NCBI RefSeq assembly: GCF_024346955.1
Contig: NZ_AP024883.1
Coordinates: 1,860,001-1,924,000 of the forward strand
DNA length: 64,000 nucleotides
Direction: 5' to 3'
Source: Vibrio mangrovi
Lineage (GTDB): Bacteria > Pseudomonadota > Gammaproteobacteria > Enterobacterales > Vibrionaceae
Below the pieces are notes generated by a model. The model saw only the letters and a list, made by a program, of their open reading frames with translations. It did not search any database and was not told the DNA's origin. A program made the position numbers and the translations under genes. Shown here in pieces: positions 50,979-59,773 of this stretch. The stretch's first letter is position 1. Each line of letters starts with the position of its first letter.

Positions 50979-51929
50979 TTAGTACATTTGGTAAAAAGCA
51001 CTGCCGAAATGACGATCACCCGAAGCTCTCAAATCAGCAACCGACGAAAATACATCCGCAGTCACGACAACACAAAGACAGCGGGTTTCGTTTCTGGCTT
51101 CACTGAGTAAGTTCAATAGCTGCTCACGATTGTGAAAAGCAGATCTTTCAGCATCACGCCGACACAGCTCAAGTCCTGCCGGGGGAATATCCCGATGATA
51201 AAGTACCCGGTCGGATTGTTGCATAAACCGAACGGCTTTCATCGGCAGAAGTTCAACATCCGCATCGCAGACAACCCATACGACTTCCTGCACCAGCGTT
51301 TCAGGCTCAGCCATGCAGCGTTGATAAATCGTTTCCAGAACAGCCGGATCGCGGGTATCTTTCACCATAGGATCTGCCAGAAAAGTTTCCCAGAAACGAC
51401 GACGGGCACTGACGTCAGGCAATGCGGCTTTAATGTGTTCCCTCTTTTCACCGCAAAACTGCGCCAGAACAGCCAGATTCTGAGCCAAAATAGCTTCGAT
51501 TGATTCGCGAATATTTCGCACCAATACCGGCGAAGCACCACCACTTGAAATCGCAATCTGAATCTGTCCCCGATCAACCATCGCCGGAGTAATAAAGTCA
51601 CAATAGGGTTGGTCATCAACAACATTGACAGGTATTCCCAATACCTTTGCATCCGCATAGATCTGATGATTCAGTTGAGGGGAATCGGTCGTTGCCCAGA
51701 CCTGAACATAATTCCGGGTCAGAAACGCCTGATCATATCGCTGCTGAATCCACCGAAGCTGGCCTTCATACCATAATTCCCGAAGTACATCAGAGAGCTC
51801 TGGTGACAAAACTGTCACTTGCGCTTCAGATCTGACTAAAGCTTCCGTTTTTCTACTTGCGACTTCTCCCCCGCCAATTACTAAAACTGCTTTTTCCGTT
51901 AAATTCATAAACAGTGGAAAATATCGCAT
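50979..51929 (-). CDS. Siroheme synthase-like precorrin-2 dehydrogenase/ferrochelatase
   Basis: The protein resembles the N-terminal CysG/Met8 module, which oxidises precorrin-2 with NAD and inserts iron to make siroheme for sulfite and nitrite reductases. The 316-residue product has the NAD-binding loop VIGGGEVASRK (about 17-27), catalytic Asp in VVDDQPYCDFITPA (about 104) and the dimerisation motif ISSGGASPVLVRNIRE (about 128-143). The C-terminal 100 residues look like a degenerate piece of the uroporphyrinogen methyltransferase domain rather than the full 240-residue domain, so methylation would need a separate enzyme. The gene is monocistronic. Confidence 0.87.
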   Translation of the reverse strand: MRYFPLFMNLTEKAVLVIGGGEVASRKTEALVRSEAQVTVLSPELSDVLRELWYEGQLRWIQQRYDQAFLTRNYVQVWATTDSPQLNHQIYADAKVLGIPVNVVDDQPYCDFITPAMVDRGQIQIAISSGGASPVLVRNIRESIEAILAQNLAVLAQFCGEKREHIKAALPDVSARRRFWETFLADPMVKDTRDPAVLETIYQRCMAEPETLVQEVVWVVCDADVELLPMKAVRFMQQSDRVLYHRDIPPAGLELCRRDAERSAFHNREQLLNLLSEARNETRCLCVVVTADVFSSVADLRASGDRHFGSAFYQMY

Positions 51930-52120
51930 AACAATTTTAACCCTACATTAACAACTTTTACTAACTATACTACCAAAAAAGGTGCAGCAGTTTTATCGCC
52001 AGATGATGATTCGAAAATAATTGATTAAATTAACATCTAAAAATGGAATAATAATCCAATTAAATCATAAATTTTGAAATTTAAATCCAAACATTTAGTA
52101 AATAAATATACAGACGCGCT

Positions 52121-52152
52121 ATTGCACTATTATTGAACTCAATTGCACTATT
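52121..52152. repeat. Direct repeats ATTGCACTATT, two turns apart
   Basis: The 11-base repeats at 52121-52131 and 52142-52152 are in phase on the helix (21-base spacing), typical of tandem regulator binding. GCACTAT resembles one arm of the NtrC consensus. Confidence 0.5.
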
Positions 52153-52288
52153 TACATTTAAATAACAATTCGCCATGCTAGCAGCAGGCTTGGTTTGTGA
52201 TTACATTATAATTCCTTTTCGGGGAAATTTGAGAAAAACCTAATCCTTACCTACGCTTACAGACGATTGTTGCTAAAAAAGGAATAAC

Positions 52289-52322
52289 GTTCTGGACAAA
52301 TAGCGGTTTCGACCGCCAGAAC
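52289..52322 (+). promoter_or_regulatory. Nested hairpin in aapJ leader
   Basis: An inner stem GCGGT-TTCG-ACCGC sits inside outer arms GTTCTG/CAGAAC, about 80 bases before the aapJ ATG. It could stabilise the leader or expose a regulatory region; it lacks the T run of a terminator. Confidence 0.45.
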
Positions 52323-52402
52323 AAATAAATACAAAATGAATTACTTGTGTCAGGAATGCCTGATTACGTTACGTATGGATCATACAGGAAGGATACAGAC
52401 TA

Positions 52403-53434
52403 ATGGCAAACACACTCAAACTTATTGCTTCGGTTGCTGCCGCATCCGCTGCAATGATGGTCACCCAATCAGCTTCAGCAGCTGACAGCACACTTGATAA
52501 AGTCCTGTCTCAGGGTTTTGTAACCTGTGGTGTCAGTACCGGTCTCCCAGGTTTCTCCAACCCGAATGCAAAAGGAGAATGGGAAGGTATTGATGTTGAA
52601 TACTGTCAGGCTTTGGCATCTGCTGTTCTTGGCGATAAAAGCAAAGTAAAATTTGTTCCCTTAACAGCAAAAGAACGTTTCACCGCCCTGCAATCCGGCG
52701 AAGTTGATGTGTTATCCCGGAACACAACCTGGACACTACAACGTGATACCGCATTAGGCCTCAATTTTGTCGGTGTAACCTACTACGACGGTCAGGGATT
52801 CATGGTGAAAAAGAATCTCGGAGTCAAAAGTGCCAAAGAACTTGACGGTGCTTCTGTATGTATTCAATCCGGAACAACAACAGAGCTGAACCTTGCTGAC
52901 TACTTCCGCAAAAATGGGATGTCATATAAGCCTGTAGTTTTTGATACATCAGCTCAAACAGCAAAAGGTTTTGACGCTGGCCGGTGTGATGTCCTGACTT
53001 CAGACCAGTCTCAGCTCTATGCGCTACGTGTTAACCTTCAGGATCCGAAGTCTGCTGTCGTTCTTCCGGAAATTATTTCCAAAGAACCGCTAGGGCCGGT
53101 TGTTCGTCAGGATGATGACAAATGGTTTAACGTTGCAAAATGGACCCTGTTCGCACTAGTCAACGCAGAAGAATACGGTATTACATCGAAAAATGTTGAT
53201 GAGATGAAAAAATCAACCGATCCAAATATCAAACGTATTCTTGGTCTGGATGGTCCGAAAGGCACTGGCCTTGGTATCCGCGATGACTGGGGTTATCAAA
53301 TCGTCAAGCAAGTCGGTAACTATGGTGAAGTATTTGAGCGTTCCGTTGGTTCAGGCTCTCCGCTTCAGATTGCCCGTGGTGTGAATGCACTATGGAATGC
53401 GGGCGGCTTCATGTATGCCCCGCCAATCCGCTAA
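52403..53434 (+). CDS. aapJ: Periplasmic general L-amino-acid binding protein AapJ
   Basis: AapJ is the periplasmic receptor of a broad-range L-amino-acid ABC importer. The 343-residue protein has a signal peptide (cleavage after QSASA, about residue 26) and a family 3 solute-binding fold with VLSQGFVTCGVSTGLPGFS, WEGIDVEYCQALASAV and the ligand-domain block NTTWTLQRDTALGLNF. AAGGA precedes the ATG. A GC-rich hairpin just after the stop likely attenuates read-through so that receptor exceeds permease. First gene of aapJQMP. Confidence 0.95.
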   Translation: MANTLKLIASVAAASAAMMVTQSASAADSTLDKVLSQGFVTCGVSTGLPGFSNPNAKGEWEGIDVEYCQALASAVLGDKSKVKFVPLTAKERFTALQSGEVDVLSRNTTWTLQRDTALGLNFVGVTYYDGQGFMVKKNLGVKSAKELDGASVCIQSGTTTELNLADYFRKNGMSYKPVVFDTSAQTAKGFDAGRCDVLTSDQSQLYALRVNLQDPKSAVVLPEIISKEPLGPVVRQDDDKWFNVAKWTLFALVNAEEYGITSKNVDEMKKSTDPNIKRILGLDGPKGTGLGIRDDWGYQIVKQVGNYGEVFERSVGSGSPLQIARGVNALWNAGGFMYAPPIR

Positions 53435-53453
53435 TCATATTATATAAAAAAAC

Positions 53454-53474
53454 GGGCGGATTCATCCGCCCTTT
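53454..53474 (+). terminator. Attenuating hairpin between aapJ and aapQ
   Basis: GGGCGGA-TTCA-TCCGCCC followed by TTTGTC, a stable stem with a short T run. Its place in the operon fits partial termination or mRNA 3'-end protection. Confidence 0.7.
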
Positions 53475-53503
53475 GTCGGAAATGGATTTGAGGTTATTGC
53501 TGT

Positions 53504-54715
53504 ATGAAGCCTGAAAATACTCATGTGTCCTCAACGAACAATGCATCTGCACCCAAAAAAGCGACACATTTATTCTACAATCCCACTTTTCGATCAGTTG
53601 TCTTTCAGATAGTAGCTGTTTTAGCACTGGTCTTTTTTATCTACACGATCGTAAATAATGCCCTGACGAATCTGGAATCCCGCGGAATTACCACCGGATT
53701 CAGCTTTCTGGATCAACCGGCAGGTTTCGGGATCAGTTTGTCTGTAATTGACTATACCGAAACCGATACCTACGGCAAAACCTTTGTCGTCGGCCTGTTA
53801 AATACTCTCCTTGTTTCGGTTATCGGTATATTCTTCGCAACGGTACTGGGATTCATCCTGGGGATTGCCCGTCTGTCATCCAACTGGCTGGTTAGCCGTT
53901 TTGCGACAATCTATGTGGAAACCTTCCGTAACATCCCACTTCTGTTACAGATTCTTTTCTGGTATTTCTCTGTATTACAGGCACTCCCCGGAAAAAGGCA
54001 AAGTCTGTCGATAGGCGATTCAGTCTTTATCAACGTCAGTGGTCTGTTTATCCCTAAACCAGTATTCGGTCCGGGAAGCGGTCTGGTATTTACTATTTTT
54101 GTTCTGGGTATTATCGCCACGATGTGCATGCATATCTGGGCCAAAAACAGGCAGAAGATTACCGGTCAACAGACCCCGATTGTCAGTATTGCTCTTGCAC
54201 TCATCGTCGGTTTACCTGCCATTGCGTATTTCTGGACCGGTATGCCAATTTCAGCAGAGTATCCGGTTCTGAAACGGTTTAATTTTCAGGGTGGTATTGA
54301 AATTATTCCTGAGTTTGTTGCCTTGCTGGTTGCACTCAGTGTCTATACCGCCGCATTTATTGCGGAAATTGTCCGCTCTGGAATTAATGCAGTCAGCCAC
54401 GGTCAGACTGAAGCAGCCATGTCTCTGGGGCTTCCCCGGGGTAAAACACTTAAGCTTGTCATTATCCCTCAGGCAATGCGGATTATCATTCCACCGTTAA
54501 CCAGTCAATATCTGAACTTAACCAAAAACTCTTCACTCGCAGTTGCGATCGGCTATCCGGACTTAATCAATGTATTCGCGGGAACAACCCTGAATCAGAC
54601 CGGACAGGCAATCGAAGTGATTTCAATGACTATGGCAGTTTATCTGACGATCAGTCTGGTGACTTCATTCCTGATGAACACATATAACCGTAAAGTTGCT
54701 TTGGTGGAGAGATAA
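53504..54715 (+). CDS. aapQ: General L-amino-acid ABC permease AapQ
   Basis: AapQ is one of two membrane permeases of the Aap importer. The 403-residue protein has about eight membrane spans with a large periplasmic stretch (about 60-85). Two family segments are present: FVVGLLNTLLVSVIG at the first core helix and the EAA loop EAAMSLGLPRGKTLKLVIIPQA (about 304-325), which contacts the ATPase. It ends one base before aapM. Confidence 0.94.
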   Translation: MKPENTHVSSTNNASAPKKATHLFYNPTFRSVVFQIVAVLALVFFIYTIVNNALTNLESRGITTGFSFLDQPAGFGISLSVIDYTETDTYGKTFVVGLLNTLLVSVIGIFFATVLGFILGIARLSSNWLVSRFATIYVETFRNIPLLLQILFWYFSVLQALPGKRQSLSIGDSVFINVSGLFIPKPVFGPGSGLVFTIFVLGIIATMCMHIWAKNRQKITGQQTPIVSIALALIVGLPAIAYFWTGMPISAEYPVLKRFNFQGGIEIIPEFVALLVALSVYTAAFIAEIVRSGINAVSHGQTEAAMSLGLPRGKTLKLVIIPQAMRIIIPPLTSQYLNLTKNSSLAVAIGYPDLINVFAGTTLNQTGQAIEVISMTMAVYLTISLVTSFLMNTYNRKVALVER

Positions 54716-54716
54716 G

Positions 54717-55814
54717 ATGAAAGTACATCAATTTCAACCTGATCTGCCGCCACCGACGAATACAACCGGTGTGTTCGGCTGGATGCGTAAACATTTATTC
54801 AGCAGCGTATTTAATTCAGCGCTGACTATCGTTCTGGCTTATCTGGCATTTACAGGACTATATCATCTGATCGACTGGGCACTGATCAAAGCCGATTGGG
54901 TCGGCGAAACCCGGGATGCCTGCTCAAAAGAAGGTGCATGCTGGGTATTGATTAACGTTCGTTTCAATCAGTTTATGTTTGGGTTCTATCCGGAAGCTGA
55001 GCTTTGGCGGCCTAAATTCTTCTATGCAACGCTGGCAATTCTGATTGCCCTGCTGGCTTATCCGAAAACACCTAAACGTGGCTGGTTGGCACTGTTTACA
55101 CTGACTGCGTACCCAGTTTTGATGGCCGGACTGCTGCATGGTGGACTTCTGGAACTGCCGGTTGTCGAAACCTATAAATGGGGCGGCCTGTTGGTCACAC
55201 TGGTACTCGCTCTGGTCGGTATTGTGGCGTCACTGCCTATTGGGGTATTACTCGCTCTGGGCCGCCGTTCTCATATGCCGGTCATTCGGAGTTTATGTAC
55301 TGTGTATATTGAAGTCTGGCGGGGTGTTCCTTTGATCACCGTACTGTTTATGGCTTCAGTGATGCTCCCGCTGTTTATGTCAGCCGGCTCAGAAACCGAT
55401 AAGCTGGTTCGGGCTCTGATCGGGGTAACCCTATTCAGTGCCGCTTATATTGCGGAGGTTATCCGGGGAGGCTTACAGGCTATTCCGAAAGGACAGTATG
55501 AAGCTGCGGATTCTCTGGGACTCAGCTACTCCAAAAAAATGGGGCTAATCATTTTACCTCAGGCTTTGAAAATCACGATTCCTTCGATCGTGAATACATT
55601 TATAGACCTGTTTAAGGATACCAGTCTGGTACTCATTATCGGTATGTTTGATGTGCTTGGTATCGGTCAGGCTGCGAATACCGATCCGAACTGGCTTGGT
55701 TTCTCAACCGAAAGTTATGCATTTGTCGCGTTAGTGTTCTGGGTATTTTGTTTTGGCATGTCGAGATATTCGATCTGGCTGGAAAACAAATTGCATACGG
55801 GTCACAAACGGTAA
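54717..55814 (+). CDS. aapM: General L-amino-acid ABC permease AapM
   Basis: AapM is the second permease of the Aap importer. The 365-residue protein has about eight membrane spans, a periplasmic loop containing RDACSKEGACW with a likely disulfide, and the EAA loop EAADSLGLSYSKKMGLIILPQ (about 262-282). The start at 54717 directly follows the aapQ stop with GGAG upstream. aapP follows after 19 bases. Confidence 0.94.
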   Translation: MKVHQFQPDLPPPTNTTGVFGWMRKHLFSSVFNSALTIVLAYLAFTGLYHLIDWALIKADWVGETRDACSKEGACWVLINVRFNQFMFGFYPEAELWRPKFFYATLAILIALLAYPKTPKRGWLALFTLTAYPVLMAGLLHGGLLELPVVETYKWGGLLVTLVLALVGIVASLPIGVLLALGRRSHMPVIRSLCTVYIEVWRGVPLITVLFMASVMLPLFMSAGSETDKLVRALIGVTLFSAAYIAEVIRGGLQAIPKGQYEAADSLGLSYSKKMGLIILPQALKITIPSIVNTFIDLFKDTSLVLIIGMFDVLGIGQAANTDPNWLGFSTESYAFVALVFWVFCFGMSRYSIWLENKLHTGHKR

Positions 55815-55833
55815 AAATTTCAAGGAACGTATT

Positions 55834-56592
55834 ATGACGCTACAAACCCAAGATAAAGAAGTCGTGATCCAAATTAAGGATATGAACAAGTGGTACGGAG
55901 AATTCCACGTTTTGAAAAATATCAACCTGAACGTGGCAAAAGGTGAACGTATTGTTATCTGCGGTCCTTCCGGATCCGGAAAATCTACCATGATCCGTTG
56001 TATTAACCGTCTGGAAGAGCACCAGAAGGGACAAATTATTGTGGCTGGACATGAACTGACTGAAGACTTAAAAGATATCGAAGCGGTTCGCCGTGAAGTC
56101 GGCATGTGTTTCCAGCATTTTAACCTTTTCCCTCACCTGACGGTTCTGGAAAACTGTACACTGGCACCAATCTGGGTCAAGAAAATGCCAAAGGACGAAG
56201 CAGAAGCCATTGCCATGAAGTATCTGGAGCGGGTTAAGATTCCCAATCAGGCGAATAAATATCCGGGGCAGCTTTCCGGTGGTCAGCAACAACGTGTTGC
56301 AATTGCCCGTTCTCTGTGTATGAATCCTCACATAATGCTGTTTGATGAACCCACTTCAGCGCTGGATCCGGAAATGGTCCGGGAAGTGTTGGATGTAATG
56401 GTTGAGCTGGCAGAAGAAGGCATGACCATGTTATGTGTTACGCATGAGATGGGCTTTGCCAAAGAAGTGGCTGACCGGGTTATCTTTATGGATGCAGGTG
56501 AAATTATTGAAGAAAACAACCCGAAAGATTTCTTTGAAAACCCTCAGTCGGACCGGACCCAGAACTTTCTGGCGCAAATCTTACAGCATTAA
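55834..56592 (+). CDS. aapP: Amino-acid ABC transporter ATPase AapP
   Basis: AapP drives the Aap importer by ATP hydrolysis at the cytoplasmic face. The 252-residue protein has Walker A GPSGSGKST (about 47), Q loop FQHFNLFPHLTV, signature LSGGQQQRVAIAR (about 147), Walker B IMLFDEPTSALDPE (about 168) and the switch His in CVTHEMGFA. The ATG at 55834 has AAGGA upstream; the longer frame runs into aapM. A terminator follows. Confidence 0.96.
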   Translation: MTLQTQDKEVVIQIKDMNKWYGEFHVLKNINLNVAKGERIVICGPSGSGKSTMIRCINRLEEHQKGQIIVAGHELTEDLKDIEAVRREVGMCFQHFNLFPHLTVLENCTLAPIWVKKMPKDEAEAIAMKYLERVKIPNQANKYPGQLSGGQQQRVAIARSLCMNPHIMLFDEPTSALDPEMVREVLDVMVELAEEGMTMLCVTHEMGFAKEVADRVIFMDAGEIIEENNPKDFFENPQSDRTQNFLAQILQH

Positions 56593-56620
56593 TAGCAAAT
56601 TAAAACAAACTGTTTTACTG

Positions 56621-56647
56621 ATAAGGCGCTTTATGCGCCTTATTTTT
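56621..56647 (+). terminator. Terminator after aapP
   Basis: ATAAGGCGC-TTTAT-GCGCCTTAT with perfect nine-base arms, then TTTT. Confidence 0.87.
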
Positions 56648-56836
56648 CATCTGGTATCCTTCATTGAGGGCTATGAGTTGTTTTTTCTCAGAAAAATTGT
56701 GTTACAACTTCATCACAGTATTGAAGTTCATTTTTGACTAAGATAAGGTCATAACATTGGTGAAAGGGTTGAAGTGAAGAACTTTTGCCCCCATAAAGAG
56801 TCTTAAGTAACAGACAATCACAGTACGAGGAAGCGT

Positions 56837-57499
56837 ATGAACCGTCCTATGTATTCACGCACATCAACTATCGATAGTGCATTTCAAACCAACAAAGTGC
56901 TGAGAAACACCTATGCCTTATTAGGGATGACGCTCTTATGGTCTGCCCTTATTGCAGGCGTTTCCATGGCGATGAATCTTCCCTCTCCCGGATTGATCAT
57001 CATGTTGGTCGGCTTCTATGGTTTACTGTTCCTGACCGAAAAGAACCGCAATAACAGTATGGGACTGGTCTTTACCTTCCTGTTTACCGGTTTCCTCGGC
57101 TACACACTAGGCCCGATTTTAAATATGTATATCGGTGCCGGTTTGGGAGATGTTGTCGTTATGGCACTTGGTGGCACAGCGCTGACCTTTATGGCAGCTT
57201 CAGCTTACGCACTGACAACCAAACGTGACTTGTCATTCCTGAACGGTATGTTAATGGCTGGTTTTGTCGTACTGCTGGTCGGTGTTATTGCAAATATATT
57301 CCTGCAATTACCGGCGCTGCATCTGGCAATCAGCGGGCTATTCGTCCTGTTTTCAACCGGTGCAATTCTGCTGACAACTCAGCAAATCATCCGCGGCGGA
57401 GAAACCAATTACATTTCCGCAACCATTACGTTGTATGTTTCGATCTACAACCTGTTCCTCAGCCTGCTACAATTACTCGGTGTAATGAACGACGATTAA
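56837..57499 (+). CDS. yccA: YccA, BAX inhibitor-1 family membrane protein
   Basis: YccA is an inner-membrane protein that interacts with FtsH and restrains its proteolysis. The 220-residue product has seven hydrophobic spans after a soluble N-terminus (MNRPMYSRTSTIDSAFQTNKVLRNTY), the BI-1 layout, and ends in a short acidic tail (MNDD). GAGGA precedes the ATG. It is followed by its own terminator and by tusE, a neighbourhood shared with enterobacteria. Confidence 0.94.
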   Translation: MNRPMYSRTSTIDSAFQTNKVLRNTYALLGMTLLWSALIAGVSMAMNLPSPGLIIMLVGFYGLLFLTEKNRNNSMGLVFTFLFTGFLGYTLGPILNMYIGAGLGDVVVMALGGTALTFMAASAYALTTKRDLSFLNGMLMAGFVVLLVGVIANIFLQLPALHLAISGLFVLFSTGAILLTTQQIIRGGETNYISATITLYVSIYNLFLSLLQLLGVMNDD

Positions 57500-57521
57500 T
57501 TGTCCTACAGAATGAGCAAAG

Positions 57522-57549
57522 AAAAGGTCCGGAATCCGGGCCTTTTTTA
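57522..57549 (+). terminator. Terminator after yccA
   Basis: AAAAGGTCCGG-AAT-CCGGGCCTTTT with one G-U pair and a tail of T. Confidence 0.86.
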
Positions 57550-57644
57550 TTGGGTGCATAAAAAATTTTCTGGCATGATATTGTTTCATGACGAGAGCTT
57601 CGCTACCCTTATCGCGTTCTAATTGATGAGGCAGTACATAATTT

Positions 57645-57974
57645 ATGTTCGAATATAACGGTCAGACAATCGAAACAGACAGTGAAGGCTACCTGCTCGA
57701 CCACTCTCAATGGGAAGAAGGTATGATTCCCCTTCTGGCCGAATCCGAAGGCATCGAATTAACCGAAGCACATCTGGAAGTTATTCATTTTGTCAGAGAG
57801 TTCTACGAGGAATACAACACCTCACCGGCCATTCGTATGCTGGTCAAAGCGATGGAAAAAGCCCACGGCCCGGAAAAGGGAAATAGTAAATATCTTTTCA
57901 AACTATTCAGAAAGGGGCCGGCAAAGCAGGCAACCAAACTGGCAGGATTGCCCAAACCGGCCAAATGTCTGTAG
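57645..57974 (+). CDS. tusE: TusE, sulfur carrier for tRNA 2-thiouridine
   Basis: TusE accepts persulfide sulfur from TusBCD and passes it to MnmA for 2-thiolation of tRNA wobble uridine. The 109-residue DsrC-family protein has the family segment FVREFYEEYNTSPAIRML and ends in LPKPAKCL, where the penultimate Cys108 is the sulfur-carrying residue. The second DsrC Cys, ten residues earlier, is absent, as expected for TusE rather than sulfite-reductase DsrC. No strong Shine-Dalgarno is seen. Confidence 0.95.
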   Translation: MFEYNGQTIETDSEGYLLDHSQWEEGMIPLLAESEGIELTEAHLEVIHFVREFYEEYNTSPAIRMLVKAMEKAHGPEKGNSKYLFKLFRKGPAKQATKLAGLPKPAKCL

Positions 57975-58057
57975 CTTCAGCTGTTATAGCCGAATGCAAT
58001 AATTAAACGATAACAGCCCAGGCTAAATCGTCGTAGAACAAACCACCCGGCAGCAGA

Positions 58058-58333
58058 TTACTGGATAGCAAATCCCCGATATGGTTTCTCACTCTTAAAA
58101 TCTGCCCGGACAACATCTTCCACACGAGCCATCGGAGAACCCTGATGGAGCCAGCGATAAAATGATTCCAGTTTATCGGCTTCACCACAGGCAACAACCT
58201 CAACATCACCGTTATGCAGATTTTTTGCGTATCCGGTTAATCCAAGTTTCAACGCCTGATGCGACGTGTAATAACGAAAGCCAACGCCCTGGACGATTCC
58301 TTTCACAATAAAGATTTCTCTCTTTTGTTCCAT
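58058..58333 (-). CDS. yccX: Acylphosphatase
   Basis: A small enzyme that hydrolyses acyl-phosphates. The 91-residue protein has the phosphate-binding loop VQGVGFRYY with the catalytic Arg (about 21) and the catalytic Asn in GYAKNLHNGDVEV (about 39). The start at 58333 has AAGGAG six bases upstream; the longer frame is not supported. It is divergent from rlmI. Confidence 0.94.
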   Translation of the reverse strand: MEQKREIFIVKGIVQGVGFRYYTSHQALKLGLTGYAKNLHNGDVEVVACGEADKLESFYRWLHQGSPMARVEDVVRADFKSEKPYRGFAIQ

Positions 58334-58525
58334 ATTCAGCTCCTTCTTTGCTGGGCGTGAAACTCGCTCACCGGGATAATGATACCGGATCAATACGCCA
58401 TACTGACAGTATATCCAAATTCTTAGCGAATGTTACGGAGCCTGTCTCACTATCAGTCATAACCGTCGCCGATTGCTTTTCATCATCACATCATCGACAA
58501 TACGCCTTTTTTCAAGCAACAGAAA

Positions 58526-59725
58526 ATGCCTATGACAGCCGCTATCTATCTCGCCAAAGGGCGGGACAAATCTCTCCGCCGCCGACACCCATGGATCTTC
58601 TCCCGTGCAATCGAACATGTGAAAGGTGATCCGGTCTCTGGTCAGACGGTTGATGTCTACAGCCATGACGGCCAGTGGCTGGCAAAAGCCGGCTTTTCTC
58701 CGCAATCACAAATCCGGGCTAGAGTCTGGAGTTTTGAACAAACAGAGATTGATACTGCCTTTTTCATTCAGCGTATCCGGCAGGCACAGCAACTCAGAGA
58801 AGAGATTATCCGGCAGGGTCAGTTAACCGGCTACCGTCTGATTGCCGCAGAATCCGATGGCTTACCGGGCATTACGATTGATAAATACGATCATTATCTG
58901 GTCTGTCAGTTATTGAGTGCAGCAGCCGAATACCTGAAACCATCGCTGGTTGAAGCACTCAGAACATGTTACCCCGAGTGCCATATTTACGAACGTTCAG
59001 ACGTTGCCGTCCGTAAAAAAGAAGGTTTGCAGGAACAGGTCGGTGTTCTGTATGGCGAAGCCCCGACAGCTCCGGTTGTCATTGAAGAGAATGGAATAAA
59101 AATTAGTGTTGATATCATCAATGGACATAAAACCGGCTTCTATCTGGATCAACGGGACAGCCGCCTGCACGCCATGAAATATGTTCAGGATAAAGAGGTA
59201 TTGAATTGCTTCTCGTATACCGGCGGGTTTGGACTCTATGCACTCAAAGGTGGCGCTAAACGAGTGATTAATGCTGATGTTTCCCAGCCGGCACTCGATA
59301 CAGCGAAAGCTAACGCATTATTAAATGATTTCGATATTTCCAAAAAACGGGCCGTATTTCTGAATGCCGATGTATTTAAGCTATTGCGAGAATACCGTGA
59401 CCAAGGCACCCGGTTTGATGTCGTTATTATGGATCCGCCAAAATTTGCCGAGTCAAAAGCACAGCTCAATGGCGCCTGTCGGGGATATAAAGATATCAAC
59501 ATGTTGGCGATGCAGATTCTCAGACCGGGTGGCACACTACTCACCTACTCCTGCTCCGGCCTGATGGACCAGATGCTGTTTCAGAAAATTATTGCTGATG
59601 CGGCACTGGATGCCGGACGGAGCGTTAAGTTTGTTGAACGTTTTGCTCAGGCAGCCGATCATCCGACCGACTCAGCTTATCCAGAAGGCTTCTACCTCAA
59701 AGGCTTTGCCTGTAAGGTGTTTTAA
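58526..59725 (+). CDS. rlmI: 23S rRNA m5C1962 methyltransferase RlmI
   Basis: RlmI methylates C1962 of 23S rRNA. The 399-residue protein has an N-terminal PUA domain (about 4-80; LAKGRDKSLRRRHPWIFS), a central EEHEA-like domain and a Rossmann methyltransferase. The last shows LNCFSYTGGFGLYALKGG (about 230), MDPPKFAESKAQ (about 308) and the C-terminal YSCSGLM motif. The first ATG is kept, though the third codon is also ATG and neither has a strong Shine-Dalgarno. Confidence 0.95.
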   Translation: MPMTAAIYLAKGRDKSLRRRHPWIFSRAIEHVKGDPVSGQTVDVYSHDGQWLAKAGFSPQSQIRARVWSFEQTEIDTAFFIQRIRQAQQLREEIIRQGQLTGYRLIAAESDGLPGITIDKYDHYLVCQLLSAAAEYLKPSLVEALRTCYPECHIYERSDVAVRKKEGLQEQVGVLYGEAPTAPVVIEENGIKISVDIINGHKTGFYLDQRDSRLHAMKYVQDKEVLNCFSYTGGFGLYALKGGAKRVINADVSQPALDTAKANALLNDFDISKKRAVFLNADVFKLLREYRDQGTRFDVVIMDPPKFAESKAQLNGACRGYKDINMLAMQILRPGGTLLTYSCSGLMDQMLFQKIIADAALDAGRSVKFVERFAQAADHPTDSAYPEGFYLKGFACKVF

Positions 59726-59737
59726 CCCGATGGGAAA

Positions 59738-59766
59738 ACAAGCCGGGATAACAACTTCCGGCTTGT
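59738..59766. terminator. Hairpin between convergent rlmI and peptidase gene
   Basis: ACAAGCCGG and CCGGCTTGT are nine-base perfect arms around an 11-base loop. On the minus strand TTTT follows. Likely shared terminator. Confidence 0.65.
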
Positions 59767-59773
59767 TATCCAT

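Larger units (their letters stand above)
51930..52402. promoter_or_regulatory. Long AT-rich leader/promoter region of aapJ
   Basis: This 473-base gap upstream of aapJ contains two direct repeats of ATTGCACTATT 21 bases apart (52121 and 52142) and a structured element near 52289-52322. The repeats resemble half of an NtrC site. No sigma-54 -24/-12 element was found, so nitrogen control is not established. Confidence 0.5.

Noticed and set aside
51810..51830. GTGACAAAACTGTCAC as a matS site
   Set aside because: The half-sites are separated by six bases rather than three.
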